DNA of 54,979 nucleotides from an uncultured Ruminococcus sp. (GCA_900550695.1 URTF01000003.1:1-54979), one strand, 5' to 3'. Shown: positions 16,284 through 25,194, counted from the stretch's first letter. Notes: generated by a model from the sequence alone, not told the origin. A program made the numbers and translations.

Positions 16284-17330
16284 TTACAAAATAACTCTGT
16301 TTCTGCCGCTTTCTTTAGCCTTATACAGCTTTTCATCGGCAGCCTTGATATTGTCCTCGATCGAGATCGCAGGGTCAAGCTGTGTAACTCCGAAACTCAT
16401 CGTTACCTTTATTTTCAGCTCCTCAAAGCAGCATACCGATTCCATTATGCATACACGCAGCCTTTCAGCCGCTTCTGCCGCCTGAACTGCATTCGTATCG
16501 GGGAGAACAACGATGAACTCCTCGCCGCCCCATCTGTAAACACCGTCACAGATACGTGAGTTTATTCTGAAATGCTCCGCAACGTGCTTTAAAACAGCGT
16601 CGCCTGCATTATGTCCGTATGTATCGTTGACCTTTTTGAAAAAGTCGATATCGCATATAAAAAGTGATACTTCTCTTGTCTTTTCGCTGTCCGTGAGTAT
16701 CTTTTCGTATATCTTTGTATAATCGCTGTAAAAGCCCATTCGGTTTTTGAGTTCGGTGAGCTTATCGTGACGGGAATCGTCAAGGAAGCTGTCCGATTCA
16801 AGCGTTATTCCGCAGATAAAAGCAGCGAGAGAAAGGCGTTTTACGTCCTCAACAAGGTCAAAGCCGTTTCCGCCGAGCTTGTTGATAGCCTGATATGCGC
16901 CGATGAACTCGCCCTTGCAGTCGGAAATGGGCATTACAAGGATAGATTTTGTGACATAGCCCGTTTTTTTATCAACGTCCGAGTTGAAATCGGGATCGTT
17001 GTAAGGATCGTTGGTAACGATAGCACGCTTTTCGGCAAGAGCCTTTCCGACAAGCCCCGTTCCTTCGGGAATGGTTATTCTTCCTGCACCGACTGCCGCC
17101 GTTGTCCAGAGCGAGTGGCTGCGCTTATCCCATTTCCAGAAGCTTGCACGGTCAGCGCTGACAAGCGTTCTTCCGAGGTCGGTGAGCAGGCGGTAAATTG
17201 CATTGTGATCGTTTTCGGCATCGTTGTCAGCCCGTGACATCTCCCTGTAAAGATCCTGCGTGATGCTGAATATCTGTTCAAGCAGAACATCCGAAGCGAT
17301 TTTGTCCGATGCATTGAAATTTGTTTCCAT
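16284..17330 (-). CDS. GAF-GGDEF diguanylate cyclase with I-site
   Basis: 348 residues. GAF sensor about 40-175 (IPEGTGLVGKALAEKRAIVT is typical). GGDEF domain about 185-348 with the active site GGEEF (268-272), and the product-inhibition motif RxxD (R259-D262) exactly five residues before it. Known: makes c-di-GMP from two GTP. ATG at 17330 with AAAGGAT about ten bases upstream. It heads a transcript with the CobU-like and pilT genes. c-di-GMP commonly controls type IV pili, and a c-di-GMP riboswitch lies 3 kb away. Confidence 0.93.
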   Translation of the reverse strand: METNFNASDKIASDVLLEQIFSITQDLYREMSRADNDAENDHNAIYRLLTDLGRTLVSADRASFWKWDKRSHSLWTTAAVGAGRITIPEGTGLVGKALAEKRAIVTNDPYNDPDFNSDVDKKTGYVTKSILVMPISDCKGEFIGAYQAINKLGGNGFDLVEDVKRLSLAAFICGITLESDSFLDDSRHDKLTELKNRMGFYSDYTKIYEKILTDSEKTREVSLFICDIDFFKKVNDTYGHNAGDAVLKHVAEHFRINSRICDGVYRWGGEEFIVVLPDTNAVQAAEAAERLRVCIMESVCCFEELKIKVTMSFGVTQLDPAISIEDNIKAADEKLYKAKESGRNRVIL

Positions 17331-17394
17331 TTAGGCAAGATCCTTTCTATCGATAAAGTGTAAAAATGTTACAAAATCGTTAAATCTGGAAACT

Positions 17395-17423
17395 ATTATA
17401 ACACAATAATTCATTCTTGTAAA
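17395..17423 (-). promoter_or_regulatory. Promoter of the diguanylate cyclase-pilT transcript
   Basis: Minus strand: TTTACA (17423-17418), 17-bp spacer, TATAAT (17400-17395). Confidence 0.7.
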
Positions 17424-17462
17424 TAGATATTTTAAAAAAATATAGAAATTTATAAAAAAATA

Positions 17463-17491
17463 GTGACAAATTTGATTGAATATGATATAAT
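17463..17491 (+). promoter_or_regulatory. Promoter of the CHASE2 adenylate cyclase
   Basis: GTGACA (17463-17468), 17-bp spacer, TATAAT (17486-17491). Back-to-back with the diguanylate cyclase promoter, 39 bp between the two -35 boxes. Confidence 0.7.
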
Positions 17492-17525
17492 ATATTACAA
17501 ATTTATGTAATTCACGGAGGCGGAA

Positions 17526-19349
17526 ATGAAAAACAGATCAAAGGCACTGACGGCGGCGGAAACACTGCTTATGTTTCTGCTTGTATTCCTTGTGTCATAC
17601 TATAATATTTTCTATTCTTTCGACAACCTTCTGCGTGACAGGCTGTATCAGCAGCACAGAGGCATCAACAACAAGATAAAGATCCTTGCGATAGATGATA
17701 AGACCTTGCAGGAAATAGGACCCTTCGGCACATGGTCAAGGGGAGTTTATGCCGATGTCATCAACAGGCTCGGGGAGTATCCTGCCGTTATCTCGCTCGA
17801 TATCATGATATTCGGCGATATGGACGCACAGGGCGATGAAGCTTTGAAAGAAGCCTGCGAAAAAAGCGGACGTGTTGTTGCAGGCTCGTACATAAACTAT
17901 AACACCGCCTATAAAACCGACGAAAACGGCAAGCCTTATATCGATCATTTCAATATCAGTGAAATTGAACAACCTATCATTGCAGATGTTGTTAAGACCG
18001 GCTTTGTCAACTCCGCACCCGATGATGACGGGATAGTCCGTTCGGTCCTGCTCTCGGCGGAAAAGGACGGTACTGTATATAAAAGCTTCGCCGCTCAGAC
18101 CTATTCGGCATACTGTGAATATCTCGGCATTAATGAGAATGTGCCTGCGCTCGACAGCAGCGGCAGAATGTGGATAAACTATGCGGGAAAGCCGTCCGAT
18201 TATGAGCATATTCCGCTTTGCAGTCTGCTTGACGGCAGTGTCGACCCGAAGATCTTTACCGACTGTATAGTTATGGTCGGAGCTTATGCATCGGGTCTGC
18301 AGGATCAGTTTTCCGTGCCGGGCTGCGCCGACCAGATGTTCGGAGTGGAGATACATGCAAATATAATCCAAGGTATGATCGACGGAAAATATCCCGTTCC
18401 CGTCGGAAGAGCGTTTTCGGCGCTTGCTGCGGCTGTCATTGCCTGCTGCGTGTATATTCTTTCCCGAAAGCTCAGAATGAAAATTTCAACGCCTGTTGTC
18501 ATTGTCACGGCGGCAGGCTGTGTAGGCGGCGGGATCGCACTCAACAGTGCAGGAATGATATTCCCGATACTCTATGCGCCGCTTTTCGCTGTTGCAGGAT
18601 ACCTTATAAACGTTATAAGAAAATACGCCGAAGAGGCCGCCGAAAAGCGCAGGATAACAGCCGCATTCAAGAAATATGTTGCTCCGCAGGTCGTTGAGGA
18701 CATTGCTAAAAAGGGCAATTATCATATCAGGCTCGGTGGGGAAAACCGCAATATCGCTGTGCTTTTCGTCGATATCCGAGGCTTCACGCCGATGTCGGAG
18801 AGCCTTGAGCCTGAGCAGGTCGTGGATATACTCAACAGCTATCTCAACCTCACAACGAACTCTATTTTCAGCAACGGCGGTACGCTCGACAAGTTCATAG
18901 GTGATGCAACAATGGCGGTTTTCAACGCTCCGTTCGACCTTGATGATTATGTTTACAAAGCTGTCAAGACGGCTTGGGATATTGTCTGCGGAGGAAACGC
19001 CATTGAGAGCAAGTTCCGGGAGAAATACGGAAAATCGGTAGCGTTCGGTGTCGGCGTCAACTGCGGACCTGCCGTAGTCGGAAATATCGGCTGTGACTTC
19101 CGTATGGATTACACCGCAATAGGCGATACGGTCAACACAGCCGCCCGGCTTGAATCGAACGCAAAGCGGGGGCAGGTGCTTATCAGTGAGAATGTATACC
19201 TGCAGGTAAAGGACAGGGTTACTGTCGAACCTATCGGTGAGATCCCGCTCAAAGGCAAGTCCAAGGGCGTCTTTGTATATTCCCTCACGGGTCTGAATGA
19301 ATCAGCCGAAACTAAAACGGAGGAGCAAAAAGATGCAGCGAAAGTGTAA
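17526..19349 (+). CDS. CHASE2-domain class III adenylate cyclase
   Basis: 607 residues; CGGAGGCG precedes the ATG. Layout: membrane helix about 12-30, extracellular CHASE2 sensor about 30-285 (ILAIDDKTLQEIGPFGTWSR near its start), three closely spaced helices about 297-365, and a cyclase domain about 405-590. Metal-binding Asp416 (FVDIRGFT) and Asp460 (FIGDATMAVF), Lys456 and Asp534 (AIGDTVNTAARLE, adenine-selecting pair), and Asn537 with Arg541 are all present, so cAMP is the expected product. Known: CHASE2 senses unidentified external signals. Divergent from the diguanylate cyclase, so two nucleotide second messengers are controlled from one intergenic region. Confidence 0.92.
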   Translation: MKNRSKALTAAETLLMFLLVFLVSYYNIFYSFDNLLRDRLYQQHRGINNKIKILAIDDKTLQEIGPFGTWSRGVYADVINRLGEYPAVISLDIMIFGDMDAQGDEALKEACEKSGRVVAGSYINYNTAYKTDENGKPYIDHFNISEIEQPIIADVVKTGFVNSAPDDDGIVRSVLLSAEKDGTVYKSFAAQTYSAYCEYLGINENVPALDSSGRMWINYAGKPSDYEHIPLCSLLDGSVDPKIFTDCIVMVGAYASGLQDQFSVPGCADQMFGVEIHANIIQGMIDGKYPVPVGRAFSALAAAVIACCVYILSRKLRMKISTPVVIVTAAGCVGGGIALNSAGMIFPILYAPLFAVAGYLINVIRKYAEEAAEKRRITAAFKKYVAPQVVEDIAKKGNYHIRLGGENRNIAVLFVDIRGFTPMSESLEPEQVVDILNSYLNLTTNSIFSNGGTLDKFIGDATMAVFNAPFDLDDYVYKAVKTAWDIVCGGNAIESKFREKYGKSVAFGVGVNCGPAVVGNIGCDFRMDYTAIGDTVNTAARLESNAKRGQVLISENVYLQVKDRVTVEPIGEIPLKGKSKGVFVYSLTGLNESAETKTEEQKDAAKV

Positions 19350-20118
19350 ATTTTTGATAATACCGCAGCTTGGCGCACTGGAGGAGAGTCTTGCCCTTGC
19401 GGAAGAGTACGGTCTTGGTTTTGAATATAACGACTTTTTTATTCCGGATATAATGGACGATGAAAAGCTTGCCAATGATATCATAAGAAGGTATAAAGCG
19501 CAAAAGCTCCCTGAATACTGTACAATGCACGGCGCTTTTTTTGACGTTATAATTTTCAGCAGTGACAAAAAAATACGGAAAATATCCGAGGAGCGTATTA
19601 TCCGAAGCCTTGATATTGCACGGGAAATAGGCGCAAAGGGTGTTGTTTTTCACACGAATCTCAACCCCGACCTCACTTCCGAGATCTATATAAAAAGCTG
19701 GCTCGATATCAACGAAAGCTTTTGGCGAATGATTTTGCCGAAATATCCCGATCTTGAGATCTATATGGAGAATATGTTTGACCGAACGCCCGATATGCTC
19801 TGCGGACTGGCAAAACGGCTTGAGGATATTACGAATTTCGGCGTATGCTTTGATTACGCTCATGCCGCAGTTTACGGCTCGGATATTGACGGCTGGGTAA
19901 ACTCGGTCGCACCCTATGCAAAGCATATACATATTAATGATAATGACCTTGAAAACGATCTTCATCTTCCGGTCGGTGACGGAAAGATCGACTGGGACTA
20001 TTTCAAGACTTGCTTTGAAGAAAAGCTTTATTCGGAAAAAACGGTGCTTATTGAAACTTCATCAATAGAAAATCAGCGCCGTTCTGTAAAATTTCTGGAA
20101 AAATTAGGTGTTTTATAA
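19333..20118 (+). CDS. Sugar phosphate isomerase/epimerase-like TIM barrel
   Basis: 261 residues from the ATG at 19333, which lies inside the end of the cyclase gene (17-bp overlap) after ACGGAGGAGC. Xylose isomerase-like AP-endonuclease-2 fold (PF01261): GAKGVVFHTNLNP, LEIYMENMFDRTPDM, GVCFDYAHAAVYG, KHIHINDND and TVLIETSS supply the usual metal-binding Glu, His and Asp residues. The reaction is not predictable. Translational coupling with the cyclase suggests co-regulation. Confidence 0.8.
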   Translation: MQRKCKFLIIPQLGALEESLALAEEYGLGFEYNDFFIPDIMDDEKLANDIIRRYKAQKLPEYCTMHGAFFDVIIFSSDKKIRKISEERIIRSLDIAREIGAKGVVFHTNLNPDLTSEIYIKSWLDINESFWRMILPKYPDLEIYMENMFDRTPDMLCGLAKRLEDITNFGVCFDYAHAAVYGSDIDGWVNSVAPYAKHIHINDNDLENDLHLPVGDGKIDWDYFKTCFEEKLYSEKTVLIETSSIENQRRSVKFLEKLGVL

Positions 20119-20223
20119 TACTTTAATGTGTTAACGGTTTGTGCCGGTATTGTGTATTTTATCATCAATAATTGCAAATATTAGATAAATTTTAAGCTTT
20201 GTTACAAAAATATTATACAACTG

Positions 20224-20252
20224 TTGCAATATGATTTGAGATGTGATATAAT
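20224..20252 (+). promoter_or_regulatory. Promoter of the riboswitch-controlled gene
   Basis: TTGCAA (20224-20229), 17-bp spacer, TATAAT (20247-20252); transcription would start a few bases before the riboswitch. Confidence 0.7.
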
Positions 20253-20259
20253 CCAAGTA

Positions 20260-20358
20260 GCAAATAAAAAGGCAAAGCCGATGAAAATCGGCGGCGCAAA
20301 GCACGAACCTAACCTTCAAATATCAATTCGGGAAGTATGGTCGTCGGGCTGCATTTGC
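20260..20358 (+). ncRNA. c-di-GMP-I (GEMM) riboswitch aptamer
   Basis: The aptamer hallmarks appear in order: GGCAAA (20271-20276), a GCCGAT-GAAA-ATCGGC tetraloop hairpin, CGCAAAGC, the tetraloop receptor halves CCTAA (20308-20312) and TATGG (20336-20340), and GTCGGGC. A P1-like pairing GCAAAT/ATTTGC (20260-20265, 20353-20358) closes it. The base aligned with G20 of the Vibrio Vc2 aptamer is G, which favours c-di-GMP over cGAMP-type ligands. Known: class I aptamers bind c-di-GMP. The downstream gene encodes a Thr-rich surface protein. Confidence 0.88.
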
Positions 20359-20401
20359 AGGGGTGACCCCGGAATGCAGCTTGATGTCATACTTCTTTTT
20401 T
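20332..20401 (+). terminator. Riboswitch expression platform: terminator sharing aptamer strands
   Basis: GAAGTATG (20332-20339) pairs with CATACTTC (20388-20395) and GCTGCATT (20349-20356) with AATGCAGC (20373-20380); six T follow (20396-20401). The 5' strand is made of the aptamer's receptor helix and P1 3' side, so ligand-stabilised aptamer should prevent this terminator. Confidence 0.8.
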
Positions 20402-20445
20402 GTTGATATTATGAGCATACGAAAAATATTGCGGAGGCGATGATT

Positions 20446-21819
20446 ATGAGTTTAAAAAGTACATTGGCGGCAATGACGCTGAAAGCGAAGGTCGTTATTG
20501 TCTGTGCAGCGGTCGCAGTTACGGGCGGAGCTGCTGCGGGTGTTGGCATTGCGATGACACGCGAGGAAACATACAGAGTTCTTAAGGTGTTTGAACTGAC
20601 GGGAACGGCAATAGTTGAAAGAGACGGCTCGGGTGAGCTGGACGCTTACACAGGAATGAATCTTGAGAGCGGTGATACGCTTACCGTTAATGACGGAAGT
20701 TCGATAAGGATATCGCTTGACGATGACAAGTACATTCTGCTTGACGAGGGAACGGTCATGGAACTGAATGCGACCGGCACAGCTTCTGACAGCAGAACAG
20801 CTATCGACCTTAAGCAGGGTACGATCCTCAACGAGATAACCGAACCGCTTTCCGCCAACTCCTCTTATGAGGTAGCAACTCCGAAAGCAACAATGGCAGT
20901 CCGTGGAACGAGCTTTACAGTGTCCGTTGAAAAAGATAAAAACGGCGGATATATGATAAGGGAAGATACATTCCACGGAAAAGTCGAAGTCGAGCTTATC
21001 GACAGCAAAGGAAATAAAACAGAAAAAAAGGTGCTTATTCCGTCGGGAAAGGGCGTTTCGGTTTATACAGAGCCTGACGAAACAACGGGAAATCCTGCCG
21101 AGGTCGATGGTTTTTCAAAGTTTGTGACCGAGGACGGAAATGGCGGTTTCAGCGTTATAAATGATGGCGATGATCCTGCCCGCGGTATCTATTACGGACT
21201 TGTTCCCTCGAAAGTAAAAGATGAGCTTTTAAGTTTAAATGACAGGGATATTATGCCGCTTGATGAGGACATACTCGATGGATTGAGAGGAAATAAGCCG
21301 ACCGAAACTTCTGCCGAAACAACAGCGGCAACGACGTCAGCTACTTCCCAAACGACTGTGACGACCGTTCCCGAAACTTCGGAAACCGAAGAGGAAACAA
21401 CGCTCACTGCCGCACCGGTGACAAGTACACAGACAACTTCATCAACAACCGGAACGACAACCGAAAAATTCGTTCCCTCAACAAGACCGACCTCAAATTC
21501 GACCACGACAGTAACAACAACGGAGAAAACAACGAAAAAGACTGCGAAAACAACAACGACCGCAGCGACCGAGAAAACAACGGAAACAGCGGACGTAACA
21601 ACGGCGGAAACCACCGTGACCACAACGGAAGAAACAACGACCGCAACAGCCGAAACGACAACAACGACTACGGCAGCGACGACGGTTCCGACATCGGGCA
21701 ATGAGTTCATCAAATTGACAACGGGAGAAAGTACGACAACGACCCGCAAAACTGAAAAAACAGCACCGACCGATCCAACTCCGCATCCGACCGATTTTCC
21801 GGAACCTTGGAAAACATAA
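20446..21819 (+). CDS. FecR-domain, Thr-rich surface protein under c-di-GMP riboswitch
   Basis: 457 residues from the ATG at 20446 (GGAGG eight bases upstream; the ATG at 20440 is too close). One membrane segment, about residues 14-38 (VVIVCAAVAVTGGAAAGVGI), then a FecR-like beta domain about 45-180 (GDTLTVNDGSSIRISLDD, LKQGTILNEI, ATPKATMAVRGTSFTVSVE). From about residue 285 to 440 it is a Thr/Ala/Glu repeat, a stalk likely to be extended or glycosylated. There is no sortase signal. Known: extracellular FecR domains often bind ligands or partners. Control by c-di-GMP suggests an adhesion or lifestyle role (inference). Confidence 0.82.
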   Translation: MSLKSTLAAMTLKAKVVIVCAAVAVTGGAAAGVGIAMTREETYRVLKVFELTGTAIVERDGSGELDAYTGMNLESGDTLTVNDGSSIRISLDDDKYILLDEGTVMELNATGTASDSRTAIDLKQGTILNEITEPLSANSSYEVATPKATMAVRGTSFTVSVEKDKNGGYMIREDTFHGKVEVELIDSKGNKTEKKVLIPSGKGVSVYTEPDETTGNPAEVDGFSKFVTEDGNGGFSVINDGDDPARGIYYGLVPSKVKDELLSLNDRDIMPLDEDILDGLRGNKPTETSAETTAATTSATSQTTVTTVPETSETEEETTLTAAPVTSTQTTSSTTGTTTEKFVPSTRPTSNSTTTVTTTEKTTKKTAKTTTTAATEKTTETADVTTAETTVTTTEETTTATAETTTTTTAATTVPTSGNEFIKLTTGESTTTTRKTEKTAPTDPTPHPTDFPEPWKT

Positions 21820-21832
21820 GAAATGAAGAATA

Positions 21833-21870
21833 AAAAATTACGCCGATACTATGCGATCGGCGTAATTTTT
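21833..21870. terminator. Bidirectional terminator between fecR-like and araC-like genes
   Basis: AAATTACGCCGAT / ATCGGCGTAATTT with A and T tracts on either side, shared by the two convergent genes. Confidence 0.85.
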
Positions 21871-21872
21871 GT

Positions 21873-22727
21873 TTATTCTATTATTTTTGACACGGGAAGA
21901 GTCGGGTCAAAGCTGTCACTGTCCGTACCCCGATCCTCGCCGATAAAGACGAAATCATCGGGCAGGTCACGGGGAGTGCAGCCGGTGTACTGCTTGAAAA
22001 CACGGTTGAAGCTGCGTATCGTGCCAAAGCCCGCCGCAACTGCCGTTTCACCTGCGGACATACCGCCTTTTGATAGCATTTTAACGGCTTCGCTCACTCG
22101 GACGATGTTGAGATACTCCGAAAAGGTCATTCCCGACATTTTGCGGAAATATTTCGAGAAATAAGGCTTGCTGAAGCACATTATCTCCGCCGCTTCATCA
22201 AAGGTTATGTCGGCAAAACGCTCGGAAATGAGCCGCAGAAGCTTTTTATATGCGCCGCTTTTAGGAGAGTTTTCCGCAGAAGAGGTTTTTTCATTACGGA
22301 AAATTTCGGCGGTCAGAGCGAGCGCAAGTCCCGAGCATATCACCTCGTAATATTTTTCGCCGTTGGATATCTCCTGTCTTATTTTTTCAAAGGTTTCGGA
22401 AACGTCATATTTCTTTTCAAGCAAAGGGCAGACGGGTGCAAGCGTTCCGAATTCGGCGGAAATAAGCTGCGAATCTATCTTCATAACGGAGATAACGCTG
22501 TCCGATTCGGCTTTGATGTAATGCACAGCTCCGCTTCGTATAAAAACGCAGTATCCCTCGGATAAGCCGTACAAATCGTTGTCCGTCATAACCTCGGCAG
22601 AGCCTTTTTCGGCGAAGATAAGCTCGCTTTCGATATGCCAGTGAGGAAGATTCTGCAATCCCTCATAGCGCTGAACCGAAACCTGCGAACGTCCCGAGAG
22701 AACGCTTTGTTCATATTTTGCTATCAT
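21873..22727 (-). CDS. AraC-family regulator of the arabinose operon
   Basis: 284 residues from the ATG at 22727 (GGGTGAT eight bases upstream; the TTG at 22742 is an alternative). Cupin-like sensor domain about 1-130 (NLPHWHIESELIFAEKGSAE) and two C-terminal HTHs about 180-275 (ITFDEAAEIMCFSKPYFSKY; GETAVAAGFGTIRSFNRVFK). Divergent from araA with promoters 19 bp apart, so it very probably activates or represses the operon in response to a sugar. Not the E. coli-type AraC by sequence layout alone. Confidence 0.9.
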   Translation of the reverse strand: MIAKYEQSVLSGRSQVSVQRYEGLQNLPHWHIESELIFAEKGSAEVMTDNDLYGLSEGYCVFIRSGAVHYIKAESDSVISVMKIDSQLISAEFGTLAPVCPLLEKKYDVSETFEKIRQEISNGEKYYEVICSGLALALTAEIFRNEKTSSAENSPKSGAYKKLLRLISERFADITFDEAAEIMCFSKPYFSKYFRKMSGMTFSEYLNIVRVSEAVKMLSKGGMSAGETAVAAGFGTIRSFNRVFKQYTGCTPRDLPDDFVFIGEDRGTDSDSFDPTLPVSKIIE

Positions 22728-22747
22728 TTTTGCATCACCCAAGCGAT

Positions 22748-22776
22748 ATTATATCACAAAGGTTAATAAATGTCTA
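22748..22776 (-). promoter_or_regulatory. Promoter of the araC-type gene
   Basis: Minus strand: TAGACA (22776-22771), 17 bp, TATAAT (22753-22748). Confidence 0.65.
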
Positions 22777-22795
22777 TAATCAGCAAATAAGCTTC

Positions 22796-22824
22796 TTGAA
22801 AAATTTTCTTCTATAAGCTATAAT
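22796..22824 (+). promoter_or_regulatory. Promoter of the arabinose operon
   Basis: TTGAAA (22796-22801), 17 bp, TATAAT (22819-22824). Strong hexamers suggest that control is by repression or a nearby activator site. Confidence 0.7.
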
Positions 22825-22879
22825 AAAATAAAATTGATGAGCCGTGCTTCGGCAAAATTTTGAGCGGAGGAAAACAGAA

Positions 22880-24346
22880 ATGAAGAAGTTATATTTTATC
22901 ACGGGAAGTCAGGATCTTTACGGCGAGGAAACGCTTGCGCAGGCGGCTAAGGATTCGCAGGAAATGGCGGCATTTCTGAGCGAAAAGCTTGAAAATATCG
23001 CAGAGGTCGTTTTTCAGCCCGTTGTACGGAACAGCAGTGAAGCCGTAAGCGTCTGCACGAAAGCTTCGTCCGACAGCGACTGTATCGGCGTTATAATGTG
23101 GATGCACACTTTTTCTCCTGCGAAAATGTGGATAACAGCACTTAAAGCACTCCGCAAGCCGATGCTCCACCTTCACACACAGCATAACGAAAGACTGCCT
23201 TACGACAGCATCGATATGGATTTTATGAACCTCAACCAGTCCGCACACGGCGACAGAGAGTTCGGATTTATCTGCACACGCCTTGGCATAAAGCGCGAGG
23301 TCGTTTCGGGCTATTACAAGCACGGCGATGTTGTGGAAAAGGTTCGCCGCTTCGCTCAGGCTGCCGCCGCTGTTGATTTCGGCAGGGGAATGAGAGTTGC
23401 GATGTTCGGCAACAATATGCGTGACGTTGCGGTTACGGACGGCGACAGAGTGGAGAGTGAGATAAAGTACGGCTGGAACGTCAACTACTACGGCATCGGC
23501 GACCTTTGCAGCATCATCTCCGAAATTACCGATGAAGAAGTCGATGCAAAAATGACTGAATATGCCGAGAAGTACGAAATGAACACCGACAACATTTCAG
23601 CTGTAAGAGTTCAGGCGAAGTACGAAGCCGCTCTTGACAAGTTCCTTGCAAAAGAAAACATTTCCGCATTTACCGATACATTCCAAGACCTCAACGGACT
23701 TGAACAGCTCCCCGGAATTGCCGCACAGAATATTATGGCAAAGGGAGTTGGCTTCGGTCCTGAGGGTGACTACAAGACAGCCGCTCTTGCCGCAGTTCTT
23801 TTCAAGATGGCAGAGGGAAGAAACGGCGCAACGGGCTTCCTCGAGGATTATACTTATGATCTCCCCGAGGGTGAGGAAACTGAGCTTGCTTCACATATGC
23901 TCGAAGTTTCGCCCGTGTTCGCCGCTGAAAAGCCTAAGATAGAAGTTCACCCACTCGGCATAGGTGGAAAGGCAGAACCCGCACGTCTTGTTTTTGAGGG
24001 AACAACGGGCGAGGGCATTGCAGTTTCAATGATAGATATGGGCGACCGTTTCAGACTTGTCTGCGCAGAGATAACTCTCGTAAAGCAGCCCGAACCAATG
24101 CCGAAGCTCCCCGTTGCAAGAGTTATGTGGAAGCTCAAACCCGATTTCGCAACAGGCTCGGCGGCTTGGATATATGCAGGCGGCGCACATCACGCTGTTG
24201 TATCGACTGCACTCACGGCTGACGACATTCGTCTTTTCGCAAAGATGACCGACACGGAGCTTGTTGTTATAGATGAAAAAACAGAGCTGAACGCATTTGA
24301 ACAGCAGCTTGAAATGCTCGATGCGATAGCTTCTTTAAAGAGATAA
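22880..24346 (+). CDS. araA: L-arabinose isomerase
   Basis: 488 residues from the ATG at 22880 (CGGAGG upstream). Converts L-arabinose to L-ribulose. Family signatures: FITGSQDLYGEETL at the start, LHLHTQHNERLPYDSIDMDF, and the metal/catalytic residues in GFGPEGDYKTAAL (Glu), GATGFLEDYTYDL (Glu), ELASHMLEVSPV (His) and YAGGAHHAVVST (His). Length is normal. First gene of araA-esterase-araB-araD-GH2. Confidence 0.96.
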   Translation: MKKLYFITGSQDLYGEETLAQAAKDSQEMAAFLSEKLENIAEVVFQPVVRNSSEAVSVCTKASSDSDCIGVIMWMHTFSPAKMWITALKALRKPMLHLHTQHNERLPYDSIDMDFMNLNQSAHGDREFGFICTRLGIKREVVSGYYKHGDVVEKVRRFAQAAAAVDFGRGMRVAMFGNNMRDVAVTDGDRVESEIKYGWNVNYYGIGDLCSIISEITDEEVDAKMTEYAEKYEMNTDNISAVRVQAKYEAALDKFLAKENISAFTDTFQDLNGLEQLPGIAAQNIMAKGVGFGPEGDYKTAALAAVLFKMAEGRNGATGFLEDYTYDLPEGEETELASHMLEVSPVFAAEKPKIEVHPLGIGGKAEPARLVFEGTTGEGIAVSMIDMGDRFRLVCAEITLVKQPEPMPKLPVARVMWKLKPDFATGSAAWIYAGGAHHAVVSTALTADDIRLFAKMTDTELVVIDEKTELNAFEQQLEMLDAIASLKR

Positions 24347-24356
24347 GGGTGAAATT

Positions 24357-25193
24357 ATGAGATACGAAAAGATCTACCTTGAAGACCATTTCCCGAACCT
24401 GCCGAAAGCGAAAGAGAAAACGCAGGTCACGCTTTATATCCCCGAAGTATGGAAAGAAGTTGACACGGAGCAGACCTTTCCCTGCACAGTGATATGCCCC
24501 GGCGGAAGCTACTGGTGGTGCTCGGAGCGTGAAGCTGAACCCGTTGCGCTTCGAATGGTCGGAAACGGAATTGCTGCCGCAGTCGTGAACTATGCCTGCG
24601 AATACCAGCATTATCCTCTCCAACTGCTTGAAATTTTAGCAGCGATAACCTTTATGCGCCGCAACAGCAAGGAGTTTCATATCGACCCCGAAAAGATCGC
24701 AGTAATGGGATTTTCCGCAGGTGGTCACGCCGCTTGCTCGGCAGGACTTTTCTGGCAGGAAAAGCTTGCCGAAGATGCGCTCGGAATTGAACACGGCGAG
24801 GACAAGCCGAACGGAATGATACTTTGCTATCCCGTTATAACCTCGGGAAAATACACCCACGAGGGCAGTATGAAGTGTCTGCTCGGTGATGATCCCGACC
24901 CGAAACTCCTTGCGAAAATGTCACTCGAAAATCAGGTCACCGAAAACGCTCCGCAGACTTTTATATGGCACACGAGCGAGGACGGAACAGTGCCTCTCGA
25001 AAACTCGCTTTTCCTTGCCGAGGCACTTCACAGGCAGGGCAAAAACGTTGAGATGCACATCTATCCAAAGGGCGGTCACGGCTTATCACTCTGCGATGAT
25101 ACCGTGAGCAAAAAGGCTGACCTTTCGGACGACGTAAAATACTGCTCGGAATGGATAGGACACTGCATAAGATGGATAAAGGAGATACTTTGA
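24357..25193 (+). CDS. Alpha/beta-hydrolase, acetyl-esterase-like
   Basis: 278 residues, 10 bp after araA. Oxyanion motif CPGGSYWWC (48-56), nucleophile elbow GFSAGG with Ser120, and C-terminal acid/base in TSEDGTVP and KGGHGLS. Matches the BD-FAE/acetyl-xylan-esterase-like group. No signal peptide, so it acts in the cytoplasm. Inference: it removes acetyl or feruloyl groups from imported arabinose-containing oligosaccharides before the GH2 enzyme of the same operon acts. Confidence 0.85.
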   Translation: MRYEKIYLEDHFPNLPKAKEKTQVTLYIPEVWKEVDTEQTFPCTVICPGGSYWWCSEREAEPVALRMVGNGIAAAVVNYACEYQHYPLQLLEILAAITFMRRNSKEFHIDPEKIAVMGFSAGGHAACSAGLFWQEKLAEDALGIEHGEDKPNGMILCYPVITSGKYTHEGSMKCLLGDDPDPKLLAKMSLENQVTENAPQTFIWHTSEDGTVPLENSLFLAEALHRQGKNVEMHIYPKGGHGLSLCDDTVSKKADLSDDVKYCSEWIGHCIRWIKEIL

Positions 25194-25194
25194 T

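Noticed and set aside
21192..21749. 185-codon Val-rich frame on the minus strand
   Set aside because: Complement of the Thr-rich repeat of the FecR protein (ACA/ACC codons read as TGT/GGT-type); low complexity only.
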